Assembly (NCBI RefSeq): GCF_013359935.1
Contig: NZ_JABMCB010000206.1
Coordinates: 62,001 to 126,000, forward strand
DNA: 64,000 nucleotides
Reading direction: 5' to 3'
Origin: Paenibacillus xylanilyticus
GTDB lineage: Bacteria > Bacillota > Bacilli > Paenibacillales > Paenibacillaceae
Numbering within the stretch: the stretch's first letter is position 1; each line of letters starts with the position of its first letter. Below are positions 51,879-60,588 of this stretch, piece after piece. The notes under the pieces are model-generated. The model ran no database searches. It was given only the letters and a program-made list of their open reading frames with translations, and had not been told where the DNA came from. The translations under genes were made by a program, and so were the position numbers.

Positions 51879-54464
51879 GTGAACAAAAGGCAACGATTAT
51901 ATACGGTGCTGGCCAGTGGTGCAGCTGTGATCCTGATTGCAGCCGGACTGCTGTATATGAACAACAGGGGAGTTCCTGCCGTGGAAGCAGCGGCTTATCT
52001 TGAAGCGACAACCGAGGCCGTCCCAACCGAAACGGAGCCACTGCAATTCCTTACAGATTCTTCTCAGGGGGTTCCTGGTATGCAGCTGATTGCCGAAGAT
52101 CAGGGACTGGCACTGTACTATAACGAGGAGACAACGGAAATCGCAGTACGTGACGGGAAGAGCGGAGAGATCTGGTACAGCAATCCAAAAGAGCGTCATC
52201 AGGATGGTCTGGCATCCGCTTATGAAAAGGAAGTTCTGTCCTCCCAGCTGAATGTGTCCTACCGGGATACAATCGGTACGTTAGAGAATTTCCCCAACTT
52301 CAGCTCCAGTATTAGTAACAAACAATTTGTTGCTGCCAACGTGGATCAGGGAATTCGGATTACCTATACGCTTGGAGATACCTCGCTCGGGATTGATGCG
52401 CTGCCCAAGTTGATTAGCAAGCAGCGTCTGGAAGAGAAGGTTCTTTCGAAACTGGATGCTACAGTCGCAAGATACACGTCTGCCCGTTACTATCCGACCA
52501 AGAACAATCCGGATGTGCTGGAAAGGCTCGATGGACAGATTTCGAAGCAGCTTGTCCTGAACAAGATGCTGGATGCCTTTGAGACAGCAGGTTATACCGC
52601 TGATGATCTTGCTTTTGACAATCAGGAGAACGGGGTGGAAGGCGGTGGCGCATCGGATAAGCCAACCTTCGTCATTCCGGTAGAATACCGGCTGGATCAA
52701 GGCTCGCTGATGGTGACCGTACCTCTGAACCAAGTGGAAGAAAGTGGACCATACCGTATTCGTAATATCGACTTGCTTGCTTACTTTGGGGCAGCGGATA
52801 CGGAGGGAGAGGGCTATATGTTCGTGCCTGACGGTTCAGGCAGCCTGATTCACCTGAACAACGGAAAGATCAAGGAAGAACAGTATGTACAACGCGTATA
52901 TGGTGCAGACCCCAACGATAATTCGCTTAGTCGCCCGCAGGTTAGTGAATCTGCACATATGCCTGTGTTTGGTTTGAAGAACGGGGAAAATGCCTGGTTT
53001 GCGGTAATTGAAAAAGGGGACGGCATGGCAAGCATCACTGCGGATATTGGAGGCAGACAGAACAGCTACAATCATGTTCATGCGACCTTTTCTCTACGCG
53101 GCGAGGGTGAACTGGAAATGTACACCTCGCAGAATATGCAGGAGATTCAGCTGCTAAGTGAAGAGCCTTATCGAGGAGATCTTCAGGTCCGGTACCATTT
53201 CCTTCATGGAGAAGATGCCAGTTACTCTGGCATGGCCCGCTTGTATCAGCAGCAGTTGGTAGAGCAGGATGTACTAAAACCGTTGACAGAACAGATGGAG
53301 CTGCCATTTTATGTGGATGTGCTTGGTGCCGTGGACAAAAAAGCTTCGTTTCTTGGCGTTCCCTATCGGACCACGTTAGCCATGACCACATACGAACAGG
53401 CAGCCGAAATGGCCGCGAAGTTACAGCAGGAAGGTGTGAATCACGTGCAAATGCGATATCAGGGATGGTTCGGCGGTGGTATTAGCCATCATATGCCAAC
53501 CCGGGTGAAGCTGGACAGTGAATTGGGCAGTCGTTCCGAGTTACAGGACCTGTCCGCCCAGTTGAAGCAGTCCGGGGGTGCATTATTTCCTGATGTGGCA
53601 TTTCAACGGATCTATCACGATGACTGGCGTTTTGCGCCATCTTCCGATGCAGCACGTTTTGTAACCAAGGAGACAGCTGAATTGTATCCTTACAGTCCTG
53701 CACTCAACCGGATGGATCAGAGCAAGGACAGTTATTATCTCCTTTCGGCTGCCAAGCTTCCTTATGTGGTGAGCGAGTTTGCCGCGAAAACAAGAAAATT
53801 GAAACTAAGTGGATTGTCACTTCGTGATCTCGGGCAGGTTCTGGCTTCCGATTATCGGGATAGCCGTGTAATCCACCGAGAGACCGCGAAGAACATTGTG
53901 AAGGAGCAGCTCGGCAAGCTGCAGCAGGAATATCCGGACATGATGTTATCATCGGCTAACGCTTATGCGTGGGGATATGGGCAGCACATTGTTGATGTGC
54001 CATCAGGCTCCAGCCGATTCAACATTACCGATGAGGAAGTTCCTTTTTACGAAATGGTCATTCATGGATATATCAACTATGCCGCTTCTCCAATGAATAC
54101 TTCCGGGGATCAGGACTTGCGCAAGAAGCTGCTGCAAAGTCTCGAACTTGGTGCAGCTCCGCAATTCCAGTGGACCTATGAACCGTCATCCAGGCTGAAG
54201 TTAACGAATTATGATTCGGCTTATGCTACAGCGTATGGAGACTGGGTGGATGATGCGGTTGCCTTGTATAAGGAAGCGAATGAGGTGTTAAAAGGACTGG
54301 GAAACCAGCAGATCTCCAAACATGAACGGATTCAGGATGGCGTGGTCCGGGTCACGTACAGCGGCGGTGGTTCAATTCTCGTGAATTACACGAACCAGCC
54401 GGTTAACGTGGGGGGAATTACGGTTGGCGGTGCAGATTACGCGGTGGAAGGAGTGAGCCGATGA
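51879..54464 (+). CDS. DUF5696-domain protein, candidate glycoside hydrolase
   Basis: An 861-residue protein; GTG start at 51879 behind AAAGGAGG. One N-terminal helix (TVLASGAAVILIAAGLLYM) anchors or exports it. An N-terminal beta-rich half (about 60-450, with LALYYNEETTEIAVRDGKSG) leads to a barrel-like half with GYMFVPDGSGSLIHLNNGK, VNHVQMRYQGWFGGGISHHM and LFPDVAFQRIYHDD, then MMLSSANAYAWGYGQHIVDV. DUF5696 is uncharacterised, but this order resembles GH31/GH97-like or alpha-amylase-type barrels with acidic residues at strand ends. It overlaps the next permease by four bases. Confidence 0.82.
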   Translation: MNKRQRLYTVLASGAAVILIAAGLLYMNNRGVPAVEAAAYLEATTEAVPTETEPLQFLTDSSQGVPGMQLIAEDQGLALYYNEETTEIAVRDGKSGEIWYSNPKERHQDGLASAYEKEVLSSQLNVSYRDTIGTLENFPNFSSSISNKQFVAANVDQGIRITYTLGDTSLGIDALPKLISKQRLEEKVLSKLDATVARYTSARYYPTKNNPDVLERLDGQISKQLVLNKMLDAFETAGYTADDLAFDNQENGVEGGGASDKPTFVIPVEYRLDQGSLMVTVPLNQVEESGPYRIRNIDLLAYFGAADTEGEGYMFVPDGSGSLIHLNNGKIKEEQYVQRVYGADPNDNSLSRPQVSESAHMPVFGLKNGENAWFAVIEKGDGMASITADIGGRQNSYNHVHATFSLRGEGELEMYTSQNMQEIQLLSEEPYRGDLQVRYHFLHGEDASYSGMARLYQQQLVEQDVLKPLTEQMELPFYVDVLGAVDKKASFLGVPYRTTLAMTTYEQAAEMAAKLQQEGVNHVQMRYQGWFGGGISHHMPTRVKLDSELGSRSELQDLSAQLKQSGGALFPDVAFQRIYHDDWRFAPSSDAARFVTKETAELYPYSPALNRMDQSKDSYYLLSAAKLPYVVSEFAAKTRKLKLSGLSLRDLGQVLASDYRDSRVIHRETAKNIVKEQLGKLQQEYPDMMLSSANAYAWGYGQHIVDVPSGSSRFNITDEEVPFYEMVIHGYINYAASPMNTSGDQDLRKKLLQSLELGAAPQFQWTYEPSSRLKLTNYDSAYATAYGDWVDDAVALYKEANEVLKGLGNQQISKHERIQDGVVRVTYSGGGSILVNYTNQPVNVGGITVGGADYAVEGVSR

Positions 54465-55360
54465 GAACCCTTCGTTTATCGTTGAAATCTCGGAGAGCGC
54501 TGCTTGGCCTTGCGTTTATCTCGCCATGGCTGATTGGTTTCATCTTCCTTTTTGCGACACCACTGCTGCAATCGATCCGGTTTAGTTTCAGCAATCTGTC
54601 GGTTGCTCCGGGAGGGTATGTTCTCGACTTTATCGGATTGAAAAATTTCAAGGATGCACTTCTGGTTGACGCCACATTTAACCGGATATTGATTGATTCG
54701 GTTGGGGCGATGCTGCTGAATGTGCCCATGATTCTGTTTTTCAGCCTGTTTACAGCAACACTGCTCAACCAGAAATTCAAGGGCAGAACCATGGCGCGAG
54801 CCATCTTCTTCCTGCCTGTCATTCTGGCCTCCAGTGCAGTGGCAGCAGCGGAGTCAGCCGGGTTAATCAACTTGATGGGGGACGCCAGTGCTGTTGAGTC
54901 GACTGCGGATGGGGGAGCTTCGTTCAACGTTGTTTCCATCGTCAGGATGCTGGCCAATGTTGGTTTGCCGATGGCCTATGTGGATTACATTGTCGAAGCG
55001 ATCATGCGAATTTACGAGATCATCAGCAGCTCGGGCGTTCAGATTCTGATTTTTCTCGCCGCATTGCAATCGGTACCGGGTTCCATGTACGAAGTAGCCA
55101 AAATTGAAGGGGCAACAGCCTATGAATCATTCTGGAAGATTACATTTCCCATGGTCAGTCCGTTGATATTGACGAATGTGATCTATACCATTATTGATTC
55201 ATTTGCAGGAAGTCCGGTCACAGAGGCCATTTATCAAACGGCATTTAAAACCCAAAATTTCGGACTGAGCTCGGCTATGTCCTGGCTGTATACGCTGGTC
55301 ATTGGCCTCGTATTGATCGTGGTTGGCTGGGTGCTGTCACGGCGGGTACATTACAACTGA
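54461..55360 (+). CDS. Sugar ABC permease (UgpA-like), second pair
   Basis: A 299-residue permease of six helices, translation-coupled (ATGA) to the DUF5696 gene. N-terminal GLAFISPWLIGFIFLFATPL is the conserved first helix; the EAA loop is YEVAKIEGATAYESFWKITF, then PMVSP. A loop insertion SAVESTADGGASFN is unusual in length. This permits a second transporter with its own specificity in the same operon. Confidence 0.92.
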   Translation: MRTLRLSLKSRRALLGLAFISPWLIGFIFLFATPLLQSIRFSFSNLSVAPGGYVLDFIGLKNFKDALLVDATFNRILIDSVGAMLLNVPMILFFSLFTATLLNQKFKGRTMARAIFFLPVILASSAVAAAESAGLINLMGDASAVESTADGGASFNVVSIVRMLANVGLPMAYVDYIVEAIMRIYEIISSSGVQILIFLAALQSVPGSMYEVAKIEGATAYESFWKITFPMVSPLILTNVIYTIIDSFAGSPVTEAIYQTAFKTQNFGLSSAMSWLYTLVIGLVLIVVGWVLSRRVHYN

Positions 55361-55388
55361 CGGTTAACGTTAAAGGAGGGCATCAGAC

Positions 55389-56399
55389 ATGGCTGTGTCG
55401 GGAACGGATCGCATGGTGGTGGTTCCGAAGCAGAATTATCACATGCAGCGGGTGCGAAACAAAACATCGGACCTCCTGTATTCCATATTCAGATATGCAC
55501 TGGTCATTGGCATTTCTTTTATTATTTTGTACCCGTTATTTCTTAAAATATCGGTTGCGTTCAAAGATAAACAGGACATCTACAATCCGACCATCTATAT
55601 GATTCCCCAGCATTTTACGCTGGACAATATCAAACTTGCGGCGCAGGTGATGGATTACCTGCCTTTGCTGGCAAACACTTTGCTGTTTGTCACGATCACG
55701 ACGCTCTTGACGGCCATGTCCTGTGCGCTTGCCGGATATGGCTTCGCCCGGTTTACTTTTCCAGGCAGCAATATACTCTTTGTACTGGTTATCCTCACCA
55801 TTCTGGTTCCGACAAGTACCCTGATGGTGCCGATGTATCTGCATTTTCGCAGTTTTGACTTTCTGGGCATCATTCATCTGTTTACGGGGCGTGAAGGGAT
55901 CAACCTGTTAAATACGTACTGGCCTTCCATGATTACCGCAGCGACGGCAGGAGGGCTCAAGGCAGGACTGTTCATTTATATTTTCCGTCAGTTCTTCAAG
56001 GGCATGCCGAAGGAAATTGAAGAAGCTGCGCTGATTGATGGTGCAGGCGGTTTCCGGACATTTGCCCGGATCATGCTGCCCAACGCCATTTCACCACTGA
56101 TCACGGTCATTCTGTTCTCCTTTGTCTGGCAGTATAATGATACGTTCTATTCGGCGCTATTCATGAGCGAAAGTCCGCTGATCTCGCTGAAGGTGGCATC
56201 CTTACCCGCTCAGGCGAACCAATTGATTCCGCAACTCATGGGTTTTGGTTCAAGTTCCGGCATGAAGGCCGATCCGAACTATGTTGCCATGATTGTGGAT
56301 ACGGGCATTTTGCTGGCGATTGCGCCGCTGATTATTTTGTATCTCTTTGTACAGCGCTATTTCGTGGAGAGTATTGAACGTTCCGGTGTTGTTGGGTAA
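55389..56399 (+). CDS. Sugar ABC permease (UgpE-like), second pair
   Basis: A 336-residue permease behind AAAGGAGG. After a basic 30-residue N-terminus come six helices; the EAA loop is EEAALIDGAGGFRTFARIML, then PNAIS. It completes the second pair. Which of the two binding proteins feeds which permease pair cannot be read from sequence; order suggests the lipoprotein and the anchored fusion may both serve the first pair. Confidence 0.92.
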   Translation: MAVSGTDRMVVVPKQNYHMQRVRNKTSDLLYSIFRYALVIGISFIILYPLFLKISVAFKDKQDIYNPTIYMIPQHFTLDNIKLAAQVMDYLPLLANTLLFVTITTLLTAMSCALAGYGFARFTFPGSNILFVLVILTILVPTSTLMVPMYLHFRSFDFLGIIHLFTGREGINLLNTYWPSMITAATAGGLKAGLFIYIFRQFFKGMPKEIEEAALIDGAGGFRTFARIMLPNAISPLITVILFSFVWQYNDTFYSALFMSESPLISLKVASLPAQANQLIPQLMGFGSSSGMKADPNYVAMIVDTGILLAIAPLIILYLFVQRYFVESIERSGVVG

Positions 56400-56490
56400 G
56401 TGGGCTTGGAGTAGGCGTATAGGAAGCGTAATTCGGGTGTTTTTGATATTTGGGTTGCTATGTATCATGCCTTGGAATGGGGGATTATCA

Positions 56491-57453
56491 ATGACGGAAC
56501 AAAAGATAAGCAGGACTTTGGTGAATAAAGATGCGACTTCCGAGGCCAGAGAACTGATGAAGTACCTGGCAGAGCACTATGGGAAAGGGGTTCTGTCGGG
56601 TCAGCAGGATTACGGCAATCTGAACTGGATTAATGAAAACACAGGCCGGAAGCCCGCTGTGATTGGCTTTGATCTCATGGAATACTCTCCTTCAAGAACC
56701 GAGCGGGGGGCAACCTCCGAGGAGATTCGGGATATGATTGCATGGCACCGGCAAGGCGGGATCGTGACTTTATGCTGGCATTGGAATTCACCATCCAATC
56801 TTATCGATGAACCAGGTAAGGAATGGTGGCGGGGATTCTATACGGAGGCTACGACATTTGATCTCGCTGCCGCGCTGGCTCACCCCGAATCGGATGAGTA
56901 TGCGTTGTTGATCCGGGATATCGATGTGATCGCCGGGCATCTGCAGGAGCTTAAGGACGTTGGAGTGCCTGTGTTATTTCGGCCCCTTCATGAAGCTGAA
57001 GGAGGTTGGTTCTGGTGGGGAGCGAAAGGGCCCGAGTCGGCCAAACAGTTATATCGTCTGATGTACGATCGATTAGTCAACAAGCATGAGCTGGGCAATC
57101 TCATCTGGGTATGGAACTCGGAAAAGCCAGAGTGGTATCCGGGTGATGATCTGGTGGACATCGTGAGTGTTGATGTATATCCGGAGGCAGGGAATCACAG
57201 CCCGCTTGCTGAACGCTATGAGAATCTGCGTGAACTGGTGAATGACAGTAAAATTATTGCACTGGCCGAGAACGGCTCCATTCCTGATCCGCAGCAGATG
57301 AAGGAGCAGGGCGTTCATTGGAGCTGGTTCTGTACCTGGACAGGAGAATTCCTGAGGGGCGGCCAGCATAATACAGTGGATTTCTTAAAGGAAGTGTACA
57401 ATAGCAAATATGTCGTAACTTTGGATCAGCTGCCAGAGTGGAGTTGGAAATAG
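56491..57453 (+). CDS. GH26-family glycoside hydrolase (mannanase-like)
   Basis: A 320-residue retaining glycosidase from ATG 56491 behind TGGGGGA. The acid/base is Glu168 in FRPLHEAEGGWFWWG and the nucleophile Glu260 in IIALAENGSIPDP, the GH26 signatures; WHWNSPSN and LIWVWNSEKPEWYPGDD fit too. Family members cut beta-1,4-mannan, lichenan or beta-1,3-xylan. Read from this ATG it has no signal peptide and would act inside on imported oligosaccharides. The frame upstream encodes a hydrophobic stretch (IRVFLIFGLLCIMPW), so an exported form from GTG 56441 cannot be excluded. Confidence 0.87.
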   Translation: MTEQKISRTLVNKDATSEARELMKYLAEHYGKGVLSGQQDYGNLNWINENTGRKPAVIGFDLMEYSPSRTERGATSEEIRDMIAWHRQGGIVTLCWHWNSPSNLIDEPGKEWWRGFYTEATTFDLAAALAHPESDEYALLIRDIDVIAGHLQELKDVGVPVLFRPLHEAEGGWFWWGAKGPESAKQLYRLMYDRLVNKHELGNLIWVWNSEKPEWYPGDDLVDIVSVDVYPEAGNHSPLAERYENLRELVNDSKIIALAENGSIPDPQQMKEQGVHWSWFCTWTGEFLRGGQHNTVDFLKEVYNSKYVVTLDQLPEWSWK

Positions 57454-57490
57454 TCATTCCAACTTAAACTGTACAGCACATCGTGAACCT

Positions 57491-57542
57491 AAAAAAGCGT
57501 TAGCATGGCATAAGAATTTATGCGGCTGCTGACGCTTTTTTT
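57491..57542. terminator. Bidirectional terminator
   Basis: AAAAAAGCGTTAGCA pairs with TGCTGACGCTTTTTTT (one mismatch) around a second inner stem CATAA/TTATG. It separates the GH26 gene and the convergent amidohydrolase. Confidence 0.88.
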
Positions 57543-57604
57543 ATTGTTTATTGTGTACGATACGATGTGGCCTGAATGAATGAAACAGGGCATTTTCTCT
57601 GGTT

Positions 57605-58915
57605 CTAGCCTAGTTGCTGCGAACCATTGAACCAGACCGATTTGATTGACAATGTATCCGAAATATTAGTGGTCGGATCACCATTAACGAGAATAAGATC
57701 TGCACGAGCACCTTCGGTAATCCGGCCGCGATCATGGAGACCGAAGCAACGGGCTGGTTTCGAAGTAGCCGACTGAAGAGCTTCGATCGGAGTGAACCCG
57801 GCCTTCACCAGCAGCTGCATTTCATGGTGAACACTGGCCCCATGAGCAAGGCCGCCAAGGTTCGGAACGGGAACCGGTGCAACATCCGTCCCTACCAGAA
57901 TATCAACTCCGGCACGGTGAAGGTCCATCACATTCTTAAAGCTGTTCTCCAAATTGCCTTGCGGGAACGTATTGAAGCTTGAGTTCAAAATATCGATCCA
58001 ATCCGGACTTAATTTGGAATGAACACGAGGATCATTTGCCAATTCCGATGCCGGATTTCCAATAATCGATGAGTTCAACACCAAGCACGGTGTAACAAAA
58101 GCACCTGAATCGGCAATGGATCTTACTACATCGTGCGTGTACTCGGGTCTGTCGATAAACAAGTGGCCCAAACCGTCGACTCCAAAATCGATGGCTTCTT
58201 GCGATGAAAGAGCGGTCAAGACGTGAGCGATGACCAGCTTATCGAACTTGTGTGCTTCGGTCACGGCTGTTTTTAGAATCTCGTCGCTAAGTACTGGTAG
58301 GCCAGGTGCACCCATGACCGTTCCTTCTTCAATCATAATCTTAATATAGTCGGCTCCATTTTCCACTTGAGTATGCACATGTTTAATCGCTTCTTCCACT
58401 GTCGTCACTTGCGGTATTTCTTCATGATCGTGAGCGTATGCGGCCAGCATTGCTTCCCGGTCTTGCTCCGACAACTTCTCTAGTTCCTTTAATATGAATT
58501 CAGGTATTTCACCATCATCAGGCACTAATTCATCCGGATGTCCGCCCGGAGCGCTGATCGCGGTGCCAGCAGAACGGACGTCTGCGACGTCATTCAAATT
58601 ATTCAGCTGAATTTCGCGCCCTCTTTGAGTAAAATCACCGTTCATTTCGAGTTCTGTTGTAACGCCAAATTTTAAGGCATCTCGTAATCCGCCGATTGAG
58701 GTATGGACATGTGCATCAATCAGACCAGGTATCAGAGTCGCATTTTCTCCATTTATAATCGTTGCATTGGCTGGAATGTCTCCGCCCACTGAAATAATGG
58801 ACTCCGCTTTAATGACAACATGCCTGGGTGTAATCATTTGATATCCATCAAATATACGTACATTTGTAATCGCCGTGACTTGTTCTGACGCAGAATTTCG
58901 AGTTAACTTTTCCAT
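57605..58915 (-). CDS. Metal-dependent amidohydrolase
   Basis: A 436-residue amidohydrolase. Metal motif DAHVH follows ATLIPGLI; the candidate carbamylated or bridging Lys is in DYIKIMIEEG; further ligands His in LVIAHVL and GLGHLF and Asp in ILVGTDVAP. The C-terminal beta-domain returns (GRITEGARADLILVNGDP). It is close to imidazolonepropionase/prolidase-like and aryl-dialkylphosphatase-like enzymes of unknown substrate. The ATG is behind AGGGGGA. It shares an operator-bearing intergenic region with a MarR gene. Confidence 0.87.
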   Translation of the reverse strand: MEKLTRNSASEQVTAITNVRIFDGYQMITPRHVVIKAESIISVGGDIPANATIINGENATLIPGLIDAHVHTSIGGLRDALKFGVTTELEMNGDFTQRGREIQLNNLNDVADVRSAGTAISAPGGHPDELVPDDGEIPEFILKELEKLSEQDREAMLAAYAHDHEEIPQVTTVEEAIKHVHTQVENGADYIKIMIEEGTVMGAPGLPVLSDEILKTAVTEAHKFDKLVIAHVLTALSSQEAIDFGVDGLGHLFIDRPEYTHDVVRSIADSGAFVTPCLVLNSSIIGNPASELANDPRVHSKLSPDWIDILNSSFNTFPQGNLENSFKNVMDLHRAGVDILVGTDVAPVPVPNLGGLAHGASVHHEMQLLVKAGFTPIEALQSATSKPARCFGLHDRGRITEGARADLILVNGDPTTNISDTLSIKSVWFNGSQQLG

Positions 58916-58936
58916 TTGAATTCTATCCCCCTAAGT

Positions 58937-58950
58937 GTTTGGCTTCCAAC
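58937..58950. promoter_or_regulatory. MarR-type operator box 1
   Basis: GTTTGGCTTCCAAC, imperfect palindrome, at about +2 to +15 of the amidohydrolase transcript. It matches boxes 2 and 3. Confidence 0.7.
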
Positions 58951-58957
58951 AATTCGG

Positions 58958-58986
58958 AGTATAACTGTTAGGTTTCTAACTGTCAA
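58958..58986 (-). promoter_or_regulatory. Promoter of the amidohydrolase
   Basis: On the minus strand TTGACA (58981-58986), a 17-base spacer and TATACT (58958-58963). The spacer is filled by operator box 2. Confidence 0.85.
58967..58980. promoter_or_regulatory. MarR-type operator box 2
   Basis: GTTAGGTTTCTAAC, the best palindrome of the three, lying exactly between -35 and -10 of the amidohydrolase promoter and 30 bases from box 1. Confidence 0.78.
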
Positions 58987-59001
58987 TGAACTAATGTTTT
59001 T

Positions 59002-59030
59002 TTGACAATCTTAAACGATCGCTTTATAGT
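59002..59030 (+). promoter_or_regulatory. Promoter of the marR-like gene
   Basis: TTGACA (59002-59007), 17-base spacer, TATAGT (59025-59030): near-consensus sigma-A promoter. Confidence 0.88.
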
Positions 59031-59043
59031 TTATTTACTTACA

Positions 59044-59057
59044 ATTAGACTTCTAAC
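59044..59057. promoter_or_regulatory. MarR-type operator box 3
   Basis: ATTAGACTTCTAAC, just after the predicted transcription start of the regulator gene. Shared pattern of the three boxes: TT-R/T-G-N-N-TTC-Y-AAC. Confidence 0.72.
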
Positions 59058-59076
59058 AATCGGAGGAGGGGCGATA

Positions 59077-59505
59077 ATGGAATCTCGAAAGGATACGCCT
59101 TATCTGGATTTGTTTCAGATTATCGGACTTAAGCTAAAAAAAAGAGCGGACGAGAGTATAAAAGAGCTAGGATTAAGCTCTCAACAAGGAAAAGTAATCG
59201 ACTACATTTACGAGAATCAAGACAAGGATATTATTCAAAAGGATCTAGCAGATCGGTTTCATCTGCGTGGGGCTAGCATTACAAGCATGCTTCAGGGTCT
59301 AGAGCAAAAAGGGTACATTGAGCGCAAAATCCCGGCCAATAATGAACGGCAAAAAAATATATATGTATTACCAAAAGCGATTGAATTGATTCAAAGCTTT
59401 AATGATTCATTCCAAAAGGTGGAGGATGAAATCGTTCAAGCCCTTACTGACGAGGAAAAGCAAATCTTAAAGAAATTGCTGACCAAAATTAATGAAAGCA
59501 TATAA
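59077..59505 (+). CDS. MarR-family transcriptional regulator
   Basis: A 142-residue winged-helix regulator from ATG 59077 behind CGGAGGAGGGG; an upstream TTG at 59002 falls in the promoter. The recognition region is QKDLADRFHLRGASITSMLQ, followed by the wing YIERKIPANNERQKNIYV, and a C-terminal dimerisation helix. It is divergent from the amidohydrolase. Three matching palindromes in the shared region suggest it represses both itself and the enzyme, probably released by the enzyme's substrate. Confidence 0.9.
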   Translation: MESRKDTPYLDLFQIIGLKLKKRADESIKELGLSSQQGKVIDYIYENQDKDIIQKDLADRFHLRGASITSMLQGLEQKGYIERKIPANNERQKNIYVLPKAIELIQSFNDSFQKVEDEIVQALTDEEKQILKKLLTKINESI

Positions 59506-59688
59506 AGAAGAGGATTCCCGATGAGAATATGGAGGCGTGTAGAAATAAGATGGAAAACCCAATGAATTGGCAACAGGCTCTCCAGTGATAAAAGAAAGAT
59601 GGAGGAACGATAATATCATTTCAATCAAAGTTCACATGATGTACACTATGGCTAATAAAAGTAAGAGACTGAAAGGCGTAAACCTATT

Positions 59689-60207
59689 ATGAAAGAAGAA
59701 GTGATTGTATCCGAATATGACCCAAGTTGGGTAGAGGATTATAACGCAGAACGCGTAGAAATCATGAGGGTCCTGACAGATATCTGTGTGGATTTCGAAC
59801 ACATCGGAAGTACATCCGTGCCGGGTCTGGGCGCGAAACCATTAATCGATATGATGGCAGGAGTGCATGATTTGGCTGATGTACAAACATTACATATTGA
59901 AGCTTTGGCGGAACTGGGTTATGAATATGTGCCCAAGCCGGAATTTACGGAGCGCCTGTTTTTTCGTAAAGGGCAATGGAGAGCAGGTACCCACCATCTT
60001 CATGTATATAAGTATAAGAGTGTGGAATGGAATGAACATTTGCTGTTTCGCAATGCTCTCAGGAGAGACCCTGAAGTTAGGCAAGCGTATTATGTATTGA
60101 AAAAGAAGCTGGAACAGCAGTTCAGGCATGACCGTGTTGGATACACGGCTGCCAAGGCTCCGTTTATTCAATCTATTATTCAGAAAACCAGGCTGTACGA
60201 GGAATAG
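59689..60207 (+). CDS. GrpB-family (UPF0157) nucleotidyltransferase-like protein
   Basis: A 172-residue protein of the GrpB/UPF0157 family. EHIGSTSVPGLGAKPLIDMM is the nucleotidyltransferase-like motif (GS..VPG..KP.ID), followed by GYEYVPKPEFTERLFFRKG and HLHVYKY, and C-terminal YTAAKAPFIQSII. GrpB proteins have been annotated as CoA-biosynthesis-like or glutamate-rich proteins without biochemical proof. The ATG follows AAAGGCG weakly. Confidence 0.87.
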   Translation: MKEEVIVSEYDPSWVEDYNAERVEIMRVLTDICVDFEHIGSTSVPGLGAKPLIDMMAGVHDLADVQTLHIEALAELGYEYVPKPEFTERLFFRKGQWRAGTHHLHVYKYKSVEWNEHLLFRNALRRDPEVRQAYYVLKKKLEQQFRHDRVGYTAAKAPFIQSIIQKTRLYEE

Positions 60208-60231
60208 ACGATGTAAACGCAAAATACATAC

Positions 60232-60253
60232 ACACATTAACGGAGAGGCAGAA
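60232..60253 (+). repeat. Diverged copy of the 40447 motif
   Basis: ACACATTAACGGAGAGG-CAGAA matches 40447-40469 of the rtcB-associated element with one substitution and one gap, and the following bases CCGGAAGA resemble CCTGAAGA there. A local hairpin ACTGC-ACTC-GCAGT follows. No complementary end arm was found. Confidence 0.45.
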
Positions 60254-60354
60254 CCGGAAGATGGTACTGCACTCGCAGTGGCCTTGTGTGATTGAGTAGT
60301 GAGGTTTATAAAGAATTTGTATTCACATCGCTAACAAAAAAGGCCGTGATCTGT

Positions 60355-60548
60355 ATGACAGAATTGAACGCATATCATTATTTTGAAAAAAGTGTCGGAC
60401 CGTTCGCTACTTATCGGAAATCCTAGACGTCATTCAATCCTATGGATGGCCTCAGGAATGGAACCGAAATGGCGATCTCGGTCCGGAGCGTTATATTGAA
60501 GTACAGGTGTGGGACGAGCGTATCATCCAACCGTACACGGGTATATAA
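60355..60548 (+). pseudogene. Internally deleted gene (N- and C-terminal remnants)
   Basis: ATG 60355 reads MTELNAYHYFEKSVGPFATY, then stops at 60424-60429. In the next frame bases from about 60410 to the TAA at 60546-60548 read LSEILDVIQSYGWPQEWNRN, then GDLGPERYIEVQVWDERIIQ. I recall these as the first and last blocks of one uncharacterised Bacillota protein of about 190-200 residues, so some 130 codons appear to be missing and the frame broken. The family name is unknown to me. Confidence 0.6.
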
Positions 60549-60588
60549 GGCTGGTTGAAAGCCGATTTACGAGTGCAAAAAAGTGCAA

